DNA from: Mariprofundus sp.
GTDB lineage: Bacteria > Pseudomonadota > Zetaproteobacteria > Mariprofundales > Mariprofundaceae
Reading direction: 5' to 3'
DNA length: 64,000 nucleotides
Assembly (NCBI GenBank): GCA_021772775.1
Contig: JAJFLH010000031.1
Location: 1-64,000, forward strand
Shown here: positions 26,844 through 34,621 of the stretch, one piece after another
How the letters are laid out: the number at the start of each line of letters is the position of its first letter
How positions within the stretch are numbered: position 1 is the first letter of the stretch
Program-made: the position numbers and the translations under genes
Notes under the pieces: generated by a model
The model's input: only the letters and a program-made list of their open reading frames with translations
Database searches by the model: none
Told to the model about the DNA's origin: nothing

Positions 26844-27326
26844 ATGCGCGTTTATTTAGTACAACACGGTTTAGCAAAAGATGAGAGTGAAGATAGGGCG
26901 CGGCCATTGTCTGGGCAGGGCAGGGAAGATGTGACCCGCACTGCCGGTTTCTTAAGTCTGTTTGAAAAACCAAAACCCATGCGCATGATGCATAGTGGAA
27001 AGTTGAGGGCTGAGCAGACTGCAGCCATGTTCTCCGAGGCATGGGGTGGTATGCCAGTAGAGAAGAGAGATGGGCTTGCTCCTAATGATGATCCAGCCAT
27101 TTGGTCTGCAGATCTACAAACGGTGCGTGAGGATGTGATGTTGGTTGGCCATTTGCCCTATATGCAACGGTTGGCTGGTCTGCTGCTGTGTGGTGATGCA
27201 GAGCGTGAAGCTGTGCACTTTCGTAATGGTGGCGTTGTTTGTCTGGAGAAAAGAGGCTCTGGCTGGACTATCTTATGGCAGATCAATCCCACTCTTTTCT
27301 ATGGTGAGGATACATTTAAATTCTAG
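26844..27326 (+). CDS. sixA: Phosphohistidine phosphatase SixA
   Basis: 160 residues from ATG 26844, right behind a GGAGGT site. The histidine-phosphatase fold has its VQHGLAKDE catalytic loop (RHG in many homologues, QHG here as in several SixA proteins) and the second His in LVGHLPYMQRLA. SixA dephosphorylates HPt domains or the nitrogen-type phosphotransfer system. With several hybrid kinases in this window it could reset a phosphorelay, which is inference. Confidence 0.9.
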   Translation: MRVYLVQHGLAKDESEDRARPLSGQGREDVTRTAGFLSLFEKPKPMRMMHSGKLRAEQTAAMFSEAWGGMPVEKRDGLAPNDDPAIWSADLQTVREDVMLVGHLPYMQRLAGLLLCGDAEREAVHFRNGGVVCLEKRGSGWTILWQINPTLFYGEDTFKF

Positions 27327-27422
27327 GATACTGTCGGGTCTAGAAAACTATAGCGAGGAACAACGGGATTTAGTTGGTTTTTACATTGATAAGAGGCGAA
27401 TAGCAGGCTCTAAACGAGAGTC

Positions 27423-27548
27423 ATGGTGAAAAGTGGCCAATATCCGTTTTTCCGCAGTTTGGCAGCTATGTCCGGCAGGCTCCTCGGTTCGATTATAAGC
27501 TCTTTTGTTGTAGTTTTAGTGCTGGAACATGTTATGCATGTATACTAA
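27423..27548 (+). CDS. Possible small single-helix membrane protein (41 residues)
   Basis: The open frame begins MVKSGQYPFFRSLAAM and ends with the hydrophobic run GSIISSFVVVLVLEHVM, one membrane helix. A weak GAGAG lies close before the ATG. The stop is one base before an in-frame ATG (27550) of the diheme cytochrome gene, an arrangement typical of translational coupling. It could be a real leader or membrane peptide, or chance. No family was recognised. Confidence 0.3.
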   Translation: MVKSGQYPFFRSLAAMSGRLLGSIISSFVVVLVLEHVMHVY

Positions 27549-27549
27549 T

Positions 27550-28533
27550 ATGCTGTCCATGTTACTTCGCTCTTTTTCACTACTAATCATTGGATGTCTG
27601 ACACTCAGCTACGCTTGGGCGGAATCATCGTCCGATAAGCTTTTACAAGAACCTATTCGTCCACTTGAAGCGTTAGTTGTAAACGCTGAAAAAGCGGCAC
27701 TGGGTGACTTGCTTTTTCATGAAGAACGGTTGTCGGTTGATAACTCTATCAGCTGTGCGCATTGTCATATTTTGGCTGAAGGCGGAGCCGATGGTCTGCC
27801 GGTTTCAGTGGGCGTGAATGGTGTCAAAGGCGGTATGAACTCTCCTACAGTATTCAATGCGGCACTGAATATCGCCCAGTTCTGGGATGGTCGGGCCAAA
27901 ACTTTAGAAGATCAAATTGATGGGCCTCTGCATGCGAGCGCCGAAATGGCGTCCAGTTGGCCAGATGTTATCAAGAAACTTAGCGCTGATCAGGTTTATA
28001 ACAGCGCGTTTAAAAAGCTCTATAAGGGTGAGATCAGTGAACGGACCATCAAACATGCGATCGCAGAGTTTGAGCGAAGCCTGATCACAGTAGATTCACG
28101 TTTTGATCAATATTTACGTGGTGATGAGAGTGCAATCAATGATGAGGAGAAGAAAGGTTACTCTCTGTTTAAAGAGTTTGGCTGTGTCGCTTGCCATCAG
28201 GGTGAAAATGTAGGTGGTAATCTATTCCAGACCTTGGGTATTATGGATGATTATTTTGCGACCTATGAAGAGATCAAAAAACATGATTATGGCCGTTTCA
28301 ATGTGACTGGTGACATCATGGATAAACACAAATTCAAAGTACCTTCGTTAAGGCTGGTGACATTAACCGCACCTTATTTTCATGATGCTAAAATTACCAA
28401 GCTGGAAGATGCAGTTCGCACGATGGGTAAATATCAATTGGGTATGATTATTTCAGATGCTGATATTGCATCTATTATTGCTTTCTTAAAGACCTTACCA
28501 GGTAAACACCCTAGCCTCGATAAGGTGCAATAA
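27550..28533 (+). CDS. Diheme cytochrome c peroxidase / MauG-family protein
   Basis: 327 residues from ATG 27550; in-frame ATGs at 27529 and 27538 are alternatives. A signal peptide (LLRSFSLLIIGCLTLSYAWA) exports it to the periplasm. Heme sites are CAHCH (69-73) and CVACH (212-216), spaced as in bacterial cytochrome c peroxidases. FDVPSLR-type and YFHDA motifs near the C-terminus (KVPSLRLVTLTAPYFHDA) are family hallmarks. It either reduces hydrogen peroxide or, as in MauG-like members, oxidises a partner. The stop is one base before a hybrid kinase gene, so the two are made together. Confidence 0.92.
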   Translation: MLSMLLRSFSLLIIGCLTLSYAWAESSSDKLLQEPIRPLEALVVNAEKAALGDLLFHEERLSVDNSISCAHCHILAEGGADGLPVSVGVNGVKGGMNSPTVFNAALNIAQFWDGRAKTLEDQIDGPLHASAEMASSWPDVIKKLSADQVYNSAFKKLYKGEISERTIKHAIAEFERSLITVDSRFDQYLRGDESAINDEEKKGYSLFKEFGCVACHQGENVGGNLFQTLGIMDDYFATYEEIKKHDYGRFNVTGDIMDKHKFKVPSLRLVTLTAPYFHDAKITKLEDAVRTMGKYQLGMIISDADIASIIAFLKTLPGKHPSLDKVQ

Positions 28534-28534
28534 T

Positions 28535-30871
28535 ATGACCGGGGGAGCGGCTAAAGATTTGGTGCGGCCACTGATAACAGTGCTCTGTTTATCCGCACTT
28601 TTGGCATTTGTGTATCAGCAGTCACAAGCGATTGATGTGGAGCGCATAAAAAATGCGCAACGTCTGCTGGTCTTAATCGAATCCCAGCAGCATCTGATTG
28701 AACGTGATATGTTGAGAATCCGCAATGGTGATCTGGTTCACTTTGACTCCTTAAAATATGCACACAGGAAGATGCTCAAAGTCAATGACTCTCTGTTACA
28801 TATTCTTCCAGTCAGTGTGCGCGATGGAAGTGTGGAGCTGAGGAAAAGTATCAAAGCCCAAAATTTGGCTATTGAACATTTCATGTCTGATCAGTCCATT
28901 CTGACGAACTCGTTACGGTTTCTTCCCAAAGCAATCGCCATGGCTGTACAGAAGGCTCCTACCTCTACTAGCCAGTTTTATGCATTGCATCGTGATGTGT
29001 TGCGCTATTTGCGTGGTGCCAATCCCGCCGAGGCAGATAAGATTCAGCAACAATTAAGTAGTCTATCTGGCAGTAAATATGTACAGCGTCATGTTGGCCA
29101 TATTCTTATGCGTACCCAAAACGTAGAGAAGGCAATAATTGGTTTTCATAACGCGGATGTGGTTCAAAAGAGTCAACAGATTAGTACAGCTTTAGAAGTG
29201 TATCTTGCTGCAGGTGTTGCCAGTATGCATCGCCATCAAATCTGGTTAATTGTGCTCGCACTTGTGTTGATTGTTTATATTGGTTGGGTGGTATGGCGTC
29301 AAACACGTGTTGCTCACGATCTGCGTAACGCACTTGGACTGGTCGATGCACAGCAATCTGCTTTGGATGAATATGCCATTGTAACCATTGCTGATCAGAA
29401 AGGTGACATCACCTACGCCAATGATAAGTTTTGTGAAATCAGTGGGTACAGCCGAGAAGAGGTGATTGGAAAAAATCATCGTATTTTAAACTCTGGGCTG
29501 CATGAAAAGTCTTTTTTCAAGGAGATGTGGGGAACCATCATCGGTGGTCAAACATGGCATGGTGTGATTCAAAATAGGTGCAAAGATGGCAGCTACTATT
29601 GGGTCAATACCAGTATTGTTCCTTTTCTCGATGAAGATGGAAAGCCATATCAATATGTCTCCATACGCACAGATATTACACGTGCAGTAGAGCATGAAGA
29701 AGAAGAGCGTCTGCATCAGAAGAAGTTGGAACATGCGCAGCGCCTTGAATCATTAGGGGTTTTGGCAGGAGGTATAGCGCATGATTTTAATAATCTGTTA
29801 ACCTCGATTATGGGCAATGCAGGTTTGGTTGATCGAACGATCAAAGCTTCTGACCCTACAAAAGACAAAGTGCAACGCATCATTGATGCATCTGAGAAAG
29901 CGGCCAGCCTATGTAAGCAGATGTTAGCTTATTCGGGTAAAGGGCATTTTATTGTGCAGGCGTGTGATATGTCACTGCTGGCTGAAGAGATGATGGAGTT
30001 GTTACAGATCTCAATCGATAAAAACGTTATTATCAAATATGAATTGGCTGCAAATTTGCCCACAATTAATGCAGATGTGGCGCAAATGCATCAGGTGATT
30101 ATGAACCTAATCACCAACGCCAATGAAGCAATTGATGGGAATAGTGGTGTAATTACGCTCTCTACCGGCTGGTTGCATGCTGATCAGGCATACTTAAAGG
30201 GTGTGAACAGTGAAGAAAACCTGCCCGCTGGTGATTATGTTTATCTGGAGGTTTCAGATAACGGCTGTGGCATGGATAAGAAAATGATAGATAAAATTTT
30301 TGACCCATTTTTTACCACTAAATTTACTGGTCGAGGTTTAGGTTTGAGTGCGATGCTTGGTATTGTCCGGGGTCACAAAGGGGCAGTAAAGGTTTATTCT
30401 GAACTGCGACGCGGCACGACATTTAAAATACTCTTCCCTATAGCTGATCCGAACAGCACAATAACATCTACAGATGAGACAGCTATAGCTGCAAGCATGC
30501 ATGTTGAAAGTGGAACGGCGCTAGTAGTGGATGATGAGGAGATGATTCGCGAGATGGCAAGTGTCATGCTGAGTGAGATGGGGTTTGACATTTTAACAGC
30601 GGCCAATGGTTTGGAAGCAGTTAAGCTATATCCTGAGCATATGGACAAAATTAAGCTGGTGTTATTGGATATGTCGATGCCGAAAATGGATGGGGAAGAA
30701 ACATTTCGGGAGTTAAGAAGAATGAATCCTGATGTCTGTGTGGTTCTCTCATCAGGTTACAATGAACAGGAAGCTACCGAACGCTTTAAAGGTAAGGGCT
30801 TGTCAGGTTTTGTTCAAAAACCATATCTGCCGGATGCCCTGGAGAAAGTTGTTTCAAAAGCGCTTAGTTGA
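28535..30871 (+). CDS. Hybrid histidine kinase with helical periplasmic sensor (PAS, HisKA, HATPase, REC)
   Basis: 778 residues from ATG 28535 with AAGGTG upstream. A first helix (8-25) and a second (about 237-254) flank an all-helical periplasmic domain resembling the DAHL type. A PAS domain (280-390) precedes HisKA with H416 in GGIAHDFNN. The HATPase has NLITNANEAID and DNGCGMD, and the receiver has D712 in LLDMSMPKMDG. The gene is coupled to the upstream diheme cytochrome, so a redox or peroxide signal is a reasonable guess. The kinase core is closely similar to that of the kinase at 812-3439, down to MLAYSGKGxFI and GRGLGxSAxLGIVRGHKGA. Confidence 0.92.
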   Translation: MTGGAAKDLVRPLITVLCLSALLAFVYQQSQAIDVERIKNAQRLLVLIESQQHLIERDMLRIRNGDLVHFDSLKYAHRKMLKVNDSLLHILPVSVRDGSVELRKSIKAQNLAIEHFMSDQSILTNSLRFLPKAIAMAVQKAPTSTSQFYALHRDVLRYLRGANPAEADKIQQQLSSLSGSKYVQRHVGHILMRTQNVEKAIIGFHNADVVQKSQQISTALEVYLAAGVASMHRHQIWLIVLALVLIVYIGWVVWRQTRVAHDLRNALGLVDAQQSALDEYAIVTIADQKGDITYANDKFCEISGYSREEVIGKNHRILNSGLHEKSFFKEMWGTIIGGQTWHGVIQNRCKDGSYYWVNTSIVPFLDEDGKPYQYVSIRTDITRAVEHEEEERLHQKKLEHAQRLESLGVLAGGIAHDFNNLLTSIMGNAGLVDRTIKASDPTKDKVQRIIDASEKAASLCKQMLAYSGKGHFIVQACDMSLLAEEMMELLQISIDKNVIIKYELAANLPTINADVAQMHQVIMNLITNANEAIDGNSGVITLSTGWLHADQAYLKGVNSEENLPAGDYVYLEVSDNGCGMDKKMIDKIFDPFFTTKFTGRGLGLSAMLGIVRGHKGAVKVYSELRRGTTFKILFPIADPNSTITSTDETAIAASMHVESGTALVVDDEEMIREMASVMLSEMGFDILTAANGLEAVKLYPEHMDKIKLVLLDMSMPKMDGEETFRELRRMNPDVCVVLSSGYNEQEATERFKGKGLSGFVQKPYLPDALEKVVSKALS

Positions 30872-30911
30872 ACTCGGGTTCATTGAAGCTAGTGGCTCAA
30901 ATGTAATAATC

Positions 30912-30936
30912 GCTTGCGCTTTAGTGTAAGCTTTTT
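30912..30936 (+). terminator. Rho-independent terminator after the hybrid kinase
   Basis: Eight-base arms (GCTTGCGC at 30912-30919, GTGTAAGC at 30924-30931, with G-U pairs) around a four-base loop are followed directly by five T. Confidence 0.7.
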
Positions 30937-30962
30937 ACCATCACTCATTTTTAGGAGGGGAT

Positions 30963-31517
30963 ATGACAGTTTCAGAAGTGATCGCTGCAATACAGGCAGG
31001 CAATAGCTTGGCAGAGGCAGATTTATCCGGTTTGGACTTTTCAAATCAGGATTTATCGGGTGCGGATTTGTCTGGAGCGAACCTTTCCAACTGTAACTTC
31101 TCCGGTGCAAATTTATCCGGTGCAGATATTCAGGGTGTGAACCTTGATGGCGCTATCTTAATCAATACCAATCAACAGGGCATTCGTATTGATTTGAATC
31201 TATTGCGGGCACGTATTCGCAGTGGCTGGTCATTGACCGGGGTTGATTTAAGAGGTCTTGATCTCTCTGGTCAAGATTTGAGAAATGCCAAGCTGACTGA
31301 TGCCAATCTTGAGGGCTGTAACATGGAGGGCACTGATTTCCGTGGTGCAGTATTGAATGAAGCCAATCTCTCATATTCCAATGTGCGCGATGCTGATTTT
31401 CGTGGTGCTAACTTGAAACGTGTCAACCTGACCCGTGCTGATAGAACCGGCGCGATCATTTCAAAATGGAAGTTAAAAAAGGCCTTTATTGCTGGTGATA
31501 TCGCTTACCGTTCCTGA
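30963..31517 (+). CDS. Pentapeptide-repeat protein
   Basis: 184 residues from ATG 30963, behind a strong AGGAGGGG site. Two blocks of pentapeptide repeats, A(D/N)LSG-like (about 20-65 and 92-165), are separated by a non-repeat linker containing GIRIDLNLLRARIRSGWS. They form a right-handed quadrilateral helix. Some such proteins mimic DNA and protect gyrase, but most have unknown roles. There is no signal peptide. Confidence 0.92.
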   Translation: MTVSEVIAAIQAGNSLAEADLSGLDFSNQDLSGADLSGANLSNCNFSGANLSGADIQGVNLDGAILINTNQQGIRIDLNLLRARIRSGWSLTGVDLRGLDLSGQDLRNAKLTDANLEGCNMEGTDFRGAVLNEANLSYSNVRDADFRGANLKRVNLTRADRTGAIISKWKLKKAFIAGDIAYRS

Positions 31518-31621
31518 TCGACTGAGCATCATAACTTATCGTTGAAGATCTCCTGTAATGTAAAAGACTTTGCATCGACTCAGCCACATTATGCATGATG
31601 AATTGATAGGAGGCGTATTGT

Positions 31622-32584
31622 ATGCACGCTACATTACCATTACTGGCAAAGAGTAATTTCCCGGCTCTCAATAGAGGCGGAGTCGATACACTGCAAGTAA
31701 ACTTGGGTTATTTGTGTAATCAGACCTGTTTGCATTGCCATGTCGACGCTGGCCCGCGTCGCACAGAGATCATGGATAAACAGACCGTACAAACCGTTCT
31801 TGATTATCTGCATGCTAAAAATATTAAAACACTCGATTTAACCGGTGGCGCTCCGGAGATGAATCCGCATTTTCGTTATTTGGTGCAGCAGGCCAGTGCA
31901 ATGGGTGTGCGCATTATTGATCGTTGCAATCTGACGATTCTTGAAGATGAAAATTACGCCTGGCTGGCAGAATTTCTCGCTCAGCATAAAGTTGAAGTGG
32001 TGGCCTCATTGCCATGTTATCTGAGTGATAATGTTGATAGCCAGCGTGGCAGAGGTGTATTTGATGATAGTGTCAGGGCACTTAAACGGCTCAATGAACT
32101 GGGCTATGGCATCGAGGGTTCAGGTTTGATGTTGACGCTGGTTTATAATCCACAGGGTGCGAGCTTACCTCCATCACAATCTGACCTACAAACTGCTTAT
32201 AAGCGTGAGTTACAGCTGCGTTTTGGTATTGTGTTTAATCAATTGTTTACCATTACCAATATGCCGATTAAACGCTTTGGCAGCACACTGATTTCACAGG
32301 GCAATTTCGCTTCATATATGCAGCTTTTGAAAGAGGCTTATAGTGAGGAGAACCTGGCCGATGTGATGTGCAAAAGCTTGATCAGCATTGACTGGCAAGG
32401 TTATGTCTATGACTGTGATTTTAATCAAATGCTCAATCTTCCTATACAAGAGAAAGAGGGGGCACCAGCACATTTATCTGATTTGATTACGCGGGATATC
32501 GCTGGCACACCTATTGTCGTTATGGATCATTGTTATGGATGTACTGCAGGCCAGGGATCCAGCTGCGGCGGCGCACTTGATTGA
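31622..32584 (+). CDS. arsS: Arsenosugar-biosynthesis radical SAM protein ArsS
   Basis: 320 residues from ATG 31622, with TAGGAGG just upstream. The radical SAM cluster motif is C32-x3-C36-x2-C39 (CNQTCLHCH). The C-terminal region ends in DHCYGCTAGQGSSCGGAL, matching the ArsS/DUF3641 extension. ArsS is linked to the synthesis of dimethylarsinoyl ribosides from 5'-deoxyadenosyl transfer to methylated arsenic. The next gene is arsM, which supplies methylated arsenic, so the pair forms a coherent pathway unit. Confidence 0.9.
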   Translation: MHATLPLLAKSNFPALNRGGVDTLQVNLGYLCNQTCLHCHVDAGPRRTEIMDKQTVQTVLDYLHAKNIKTLDLTGGAPEMNPHFRYLVQQASAMGVRIIDRCNLTILEDENYAWLAEFLAQHKVEVVASLPCYLSDNVDSQRGRGVFDDSVRALKRLNELGYGIEGSGLMLTLVYNPQGASLPPSQSDLQTAYKRELQLRFGIVFNQLFTITNMPIKRFGSTLISQGNFASYMQLLKEAYSEENLADVMCKSLISIDWQGYVYDCDFNQMLNLPIQEKEGAPAHLSDLITRDIAGTPIVVMDHCYGCTAGQGSSCGGALD

Positions 32585-32657
32585 TCTGAATACTGCATTG
32601 ATCGCATCATTAAATATCTAAACCCTGAAAAAAGAATCCCCTAGAAATGGAGTGAAG

Positions 32658-33503
32658 ATGAATAAACAGACAAATGTGAGTGCTGATAAAGTGCGCCAAC
32701 ATGTGCGTGAAAGTTATGCCGAAGTAGCTGATGCAAGCAATGATGGTGGTTGCTGTGGAGAAGTGGCAAGTTGCTGCGGTGTCTCCGATGATGCTGCCAT
32801 TAATACTTTGATCTCTACCCGCTTAGGTTATTCCGAAGATGATTTGGCTAATGTTCCTGATGGTGCCGATATGGGCTTGGGCTGTGGTAATCCGCGTGCG
32901 ATCGCTAGCCTGAAAGAGGGTGAAGTGGTTATTGATCTGGGGGCTGGAGGTGGTTTTGATGCTTTTTTGGCAGCCCATGAGGTGGGTAAGAGTGGGCATG
33001 TTATCGGTATTGATATGACTCCTACAATGCTCTCCAAAGCACGCCATAATGCTGAGAAAGGCAAATTCAGCAATGTGGAGTTTCGCCTTGGTGAGATTGA
33101 GTTTCTACCTGTCGCCGACAATACAGCTGATATCATCATCTCCAACTGTGTGATTAATCTCTCACCGCATAAGGAGTGCGTTTTCCGTGATGCATTTCGG
33201 GTGCTCAAGCCAGGTGGTCGATTGGCAATCTCTGATGTTGTGGCAACGGCTGAAATGCCTGAAGAGATGAAGAACGATCCGATACTGCATGCAGGTTGCA
33301 TGGCAGGAGCCTCGTTGATTGATGATTTGGAAGCGATGATGAGAGAAGCTGGTTTTGAACAGATTCGCATTCTTCCAAAAGATGACTCACGTGAATTTAT
33401 TCGCGATTGGGCACCCGGTCGCGGTGTTGAAGCCTATGTTGTATCGGCCCATATCGAAGCTATTAAGCCAGGGGGATGCTGTTCATCATCAGCTTGTTGT
33501 TAA
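32658..33503 (+). CDS. arsM: Arsenite S-adenosylmethionine methyltransferase ArsM
   Basis: 281 residues from ATG 32658. The SAM-binding motif is VIDLGAGGGFDAFLAA. The three cysteines that bind As(III) in this family appear as C76 (MGLGCGNP), C164 (SNCVINLSP) and C214 (HAGCMAGA). Additional Cys pairs lie near the N-terminus (CCGEVASCC) and at the end (CCSSSACC). It methylates arsenite stepwise for volatilisation or for arsenosugar synthesis by ArsS, encoded just upstream. No arsR, arsB or arsC is adjacent, which is unusual for a pure resistance operon. Confidence 0.94.
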   Translation: MNKQTNVSADKVRQHVRESYAEVADASNDGGCCGEVASCCGVSDDAAINTLISTRLGYSEDDLANVPDGADMGLGCGNPRAIASLKEGEVVIDLGAGGGFDAFLAAHEVGKSGHVIGIDMTPTMLSKARHNAEKGKFSNVEFRLGEIEFLPVADNTADIIISNCVINLSPHKECVFRDAFRVLKPGGRLAISDVVATAEMPEEMKNDPILHAGCMAGASLIDDLEAMMREAGFEQIRILPKDDSREFIRDWAPGRGVEAYVVSAHIEAIKPGGCCSSSACC

Positions 33504-33548
33504 TCTTTTTGTAAGAACTTCAAGATTGTATCGCCTAATCGCCTATAG

Positions 33549-33587
33549 CCCTGAGGAAAAACTGGATGAATCGGTTCTTCCTCGGGG
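33549..33587 (+). promoter_or_regulatory. Leader hairpin before the CNPC-repeat gene
   Basis: Arms CCCTGAGGAA (33549-33558) and TTCCTCGGGG (33578-33587) pair with an inner extension (AACTG/CGGTT). The hairpin sits just upstream of the AAAGGAG ribosome site and has no T-run. It may stabilise the message or control translation, which is inference. Confidence 0.45.
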
Positions 33588-33602
33588 AAAAGGAGATGAT
33601 AT

Positions 33603-33863
33603 ATGAAACAGATTACAACTTTGGCAATCGCATTTTTACTGGTGCTCGGGCTGTCTGCTGCATCAGCACTTGCTGCACATCATGATGTGAACCCGTGCAA
33701 TCCATGTGCTATGAAACATAAGTTGAACCCCTGCAATCCAGGTGCCATGAAACATAAGATGAACCCATGTAATCCAGATGCCATGAAAGATAATAACCCA
33801 TGCGCCATGAAACAACAGCTGAATCCGTGTAACCCTTGTGCGATGAAAGGAAAAATGCATTAA
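33603..33863 (+). CDS. Exported small Cys-Asn-Pro-Cys repeat protein
   Basis: 86 residues from ATG 33603 with AAGGAG upstream. A signal peptide ends near SALA. The mature part is almost entirely five imperfect repeats of the type NPCNPCAMKxKx. The second Cys is kept in the first and last repeats but replaced by Gly and Asp in the middle two, and one repeat is shortened, leaving seven Cys. The Cys, Met and His content suggests binding of a soft metal or metalloid such as Cu(I) or As(III); this is inference. A related repeat block is fused to a cytochrome in the next gene. I do not recognise a named family. Confidence 0.8.
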   Translation: MKQITTLAIAFLLVLGLSAASALAAHHDVNPCNPCAMKHKLNPCNPGAMKHKMNPCNPDAMKDNNPCAMKQQLNPCNPCAMKGKMH

Positions 33864-33878
33864 TTGACTCCATCCAAG

Positions 33879-33919
33879 AAAAAAGGCTCTGAACGCATTG
33901 CGTGCAGGGCCTTTTTTTA
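33879..33919 (+). terminator. Terminator after the CNPC-repeat gene
   Basis: The stem AAAAAAGGC-TCTG-AACGC pairs with CGT-GCAG-GGCCTTTTTTT, and the long T-run lies on the plus strand. It separates the two CNPC genes transcriptionally, unless read-through occurs. Confidence 0.85.
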
Positions 33920-34003
33920 TGTTTATTGTAAGAAGTTGCATCCATTAATCGACTCTTGCAGGTATGTGACCGGAATACCGGCACCTTACAATGGAGGAGA
34001 ACG

Positions 34004-34558
34004 ATGAATAAATTAATGAAGTTCATATCAGTTATGGTATTAACTCTCGGTTTAGTTGCAGCACCTGCATTTGCAGGCTCGCATGCTAATCCGTGCAACC
34101 CGTGTGCGATGAAGCAACAGATGAATCCGTGCAATCCATGTTCTATGAAGAAAGCGACTAACCCCTGCAACCCATGCAGCATGAAAAATAACCCTTGCTC
34201 ATTGAATCCATGTGCAGCCAATCAGAAAACCCCAATCCGCAAAGCTGCTTTTGATAACTTCCAGCAAGCGGCAGCCCTGGGTAAAAAGATGTGGAACGAT
34301 GAAAAGCTGGGAAGTGCAGGTGTTGCCTGTCTCTCCTGCCATGCTGATCACGACTTATTGAATCTGGAACGCAACCAGAATTTTCCGCATTTTGTTAAAA
34401 TGGTGGGTGATGTCGTAACTTTAGATCAGATGATTAATTACTGCATGCTTAATCCAATGAAGGGCAAGCAGTTCGAAAAAAACTCCAAGGAGTTAACCGC
34501 CATGGCTGCCTATTATCGTGCGTATCGCATACAGTATTTGAGTGAACATAAAAAGTAA
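34004..34558 (+). CDS. CNPC-repeat monoheme cytochrome c
   Basis: 184 residues from ATG 34004, with GGAGGAG upstream. A signal peptide ending in PAFA is followed by repeats like those of the preceding gene (NPCNPCAMKQQ, NPCNPCSMKKA, NPCNPCSMK, then NPCS and NPCA; eight Cys in all). The C-terminal domain is a class I-like cytochrome with heme site CLSCH at 109-113 and Met candidates in INYCMLNPMKG. The fusion puts a presumed metal-binding tail on a periplasmic electron carrier. It is followed by a pentaheme cytochrome gene. Confidence 0.85.
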   Translation: MNKLMKFISVMVLTLGLVAAPAFAGSHANPCNPCAMKQQMNPCNPCSMKKATNPCNPCSMKNNPCSLNPCAANQKTPIRKAAFDNFQQAAALGKKMWNDEKLGSAGVACLSCHADHDLLNLERNQNFPHFVKMVGDVVTLDQMINYCMLNPMKGKQFEKNSKELTAMAAYYRAYRIQYLSEHKK

Positions 34559-34578
34559 GTCTAAGACTGATAATGTGT

Positions 34579-34603
34579 ATGGGGGGCCCATTGATGGGCC
34601 GCC
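34579..34603 (+). repeat. GC-rich hairpin between the two cytochrome genes
   Basis: GGGCCCA and TGGGCC pair around a short loop, followed by no T-run. The hairpin lies just upstream of the GGAAAGGAAG ribosome site of the pentaheme gene, and may adjust relative expression. Confidence 0.4.
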
Positions 34604-34621
34604 CTAATGGGGAAAGGAAGT

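Noticed and set aside
33709-34221. Minus-strand 170-residue open frame opposite the CNPC genes
   Set aside because: It is the antisense of the Cys-Asn-Pro repeats and lacks a start signal and any domain.
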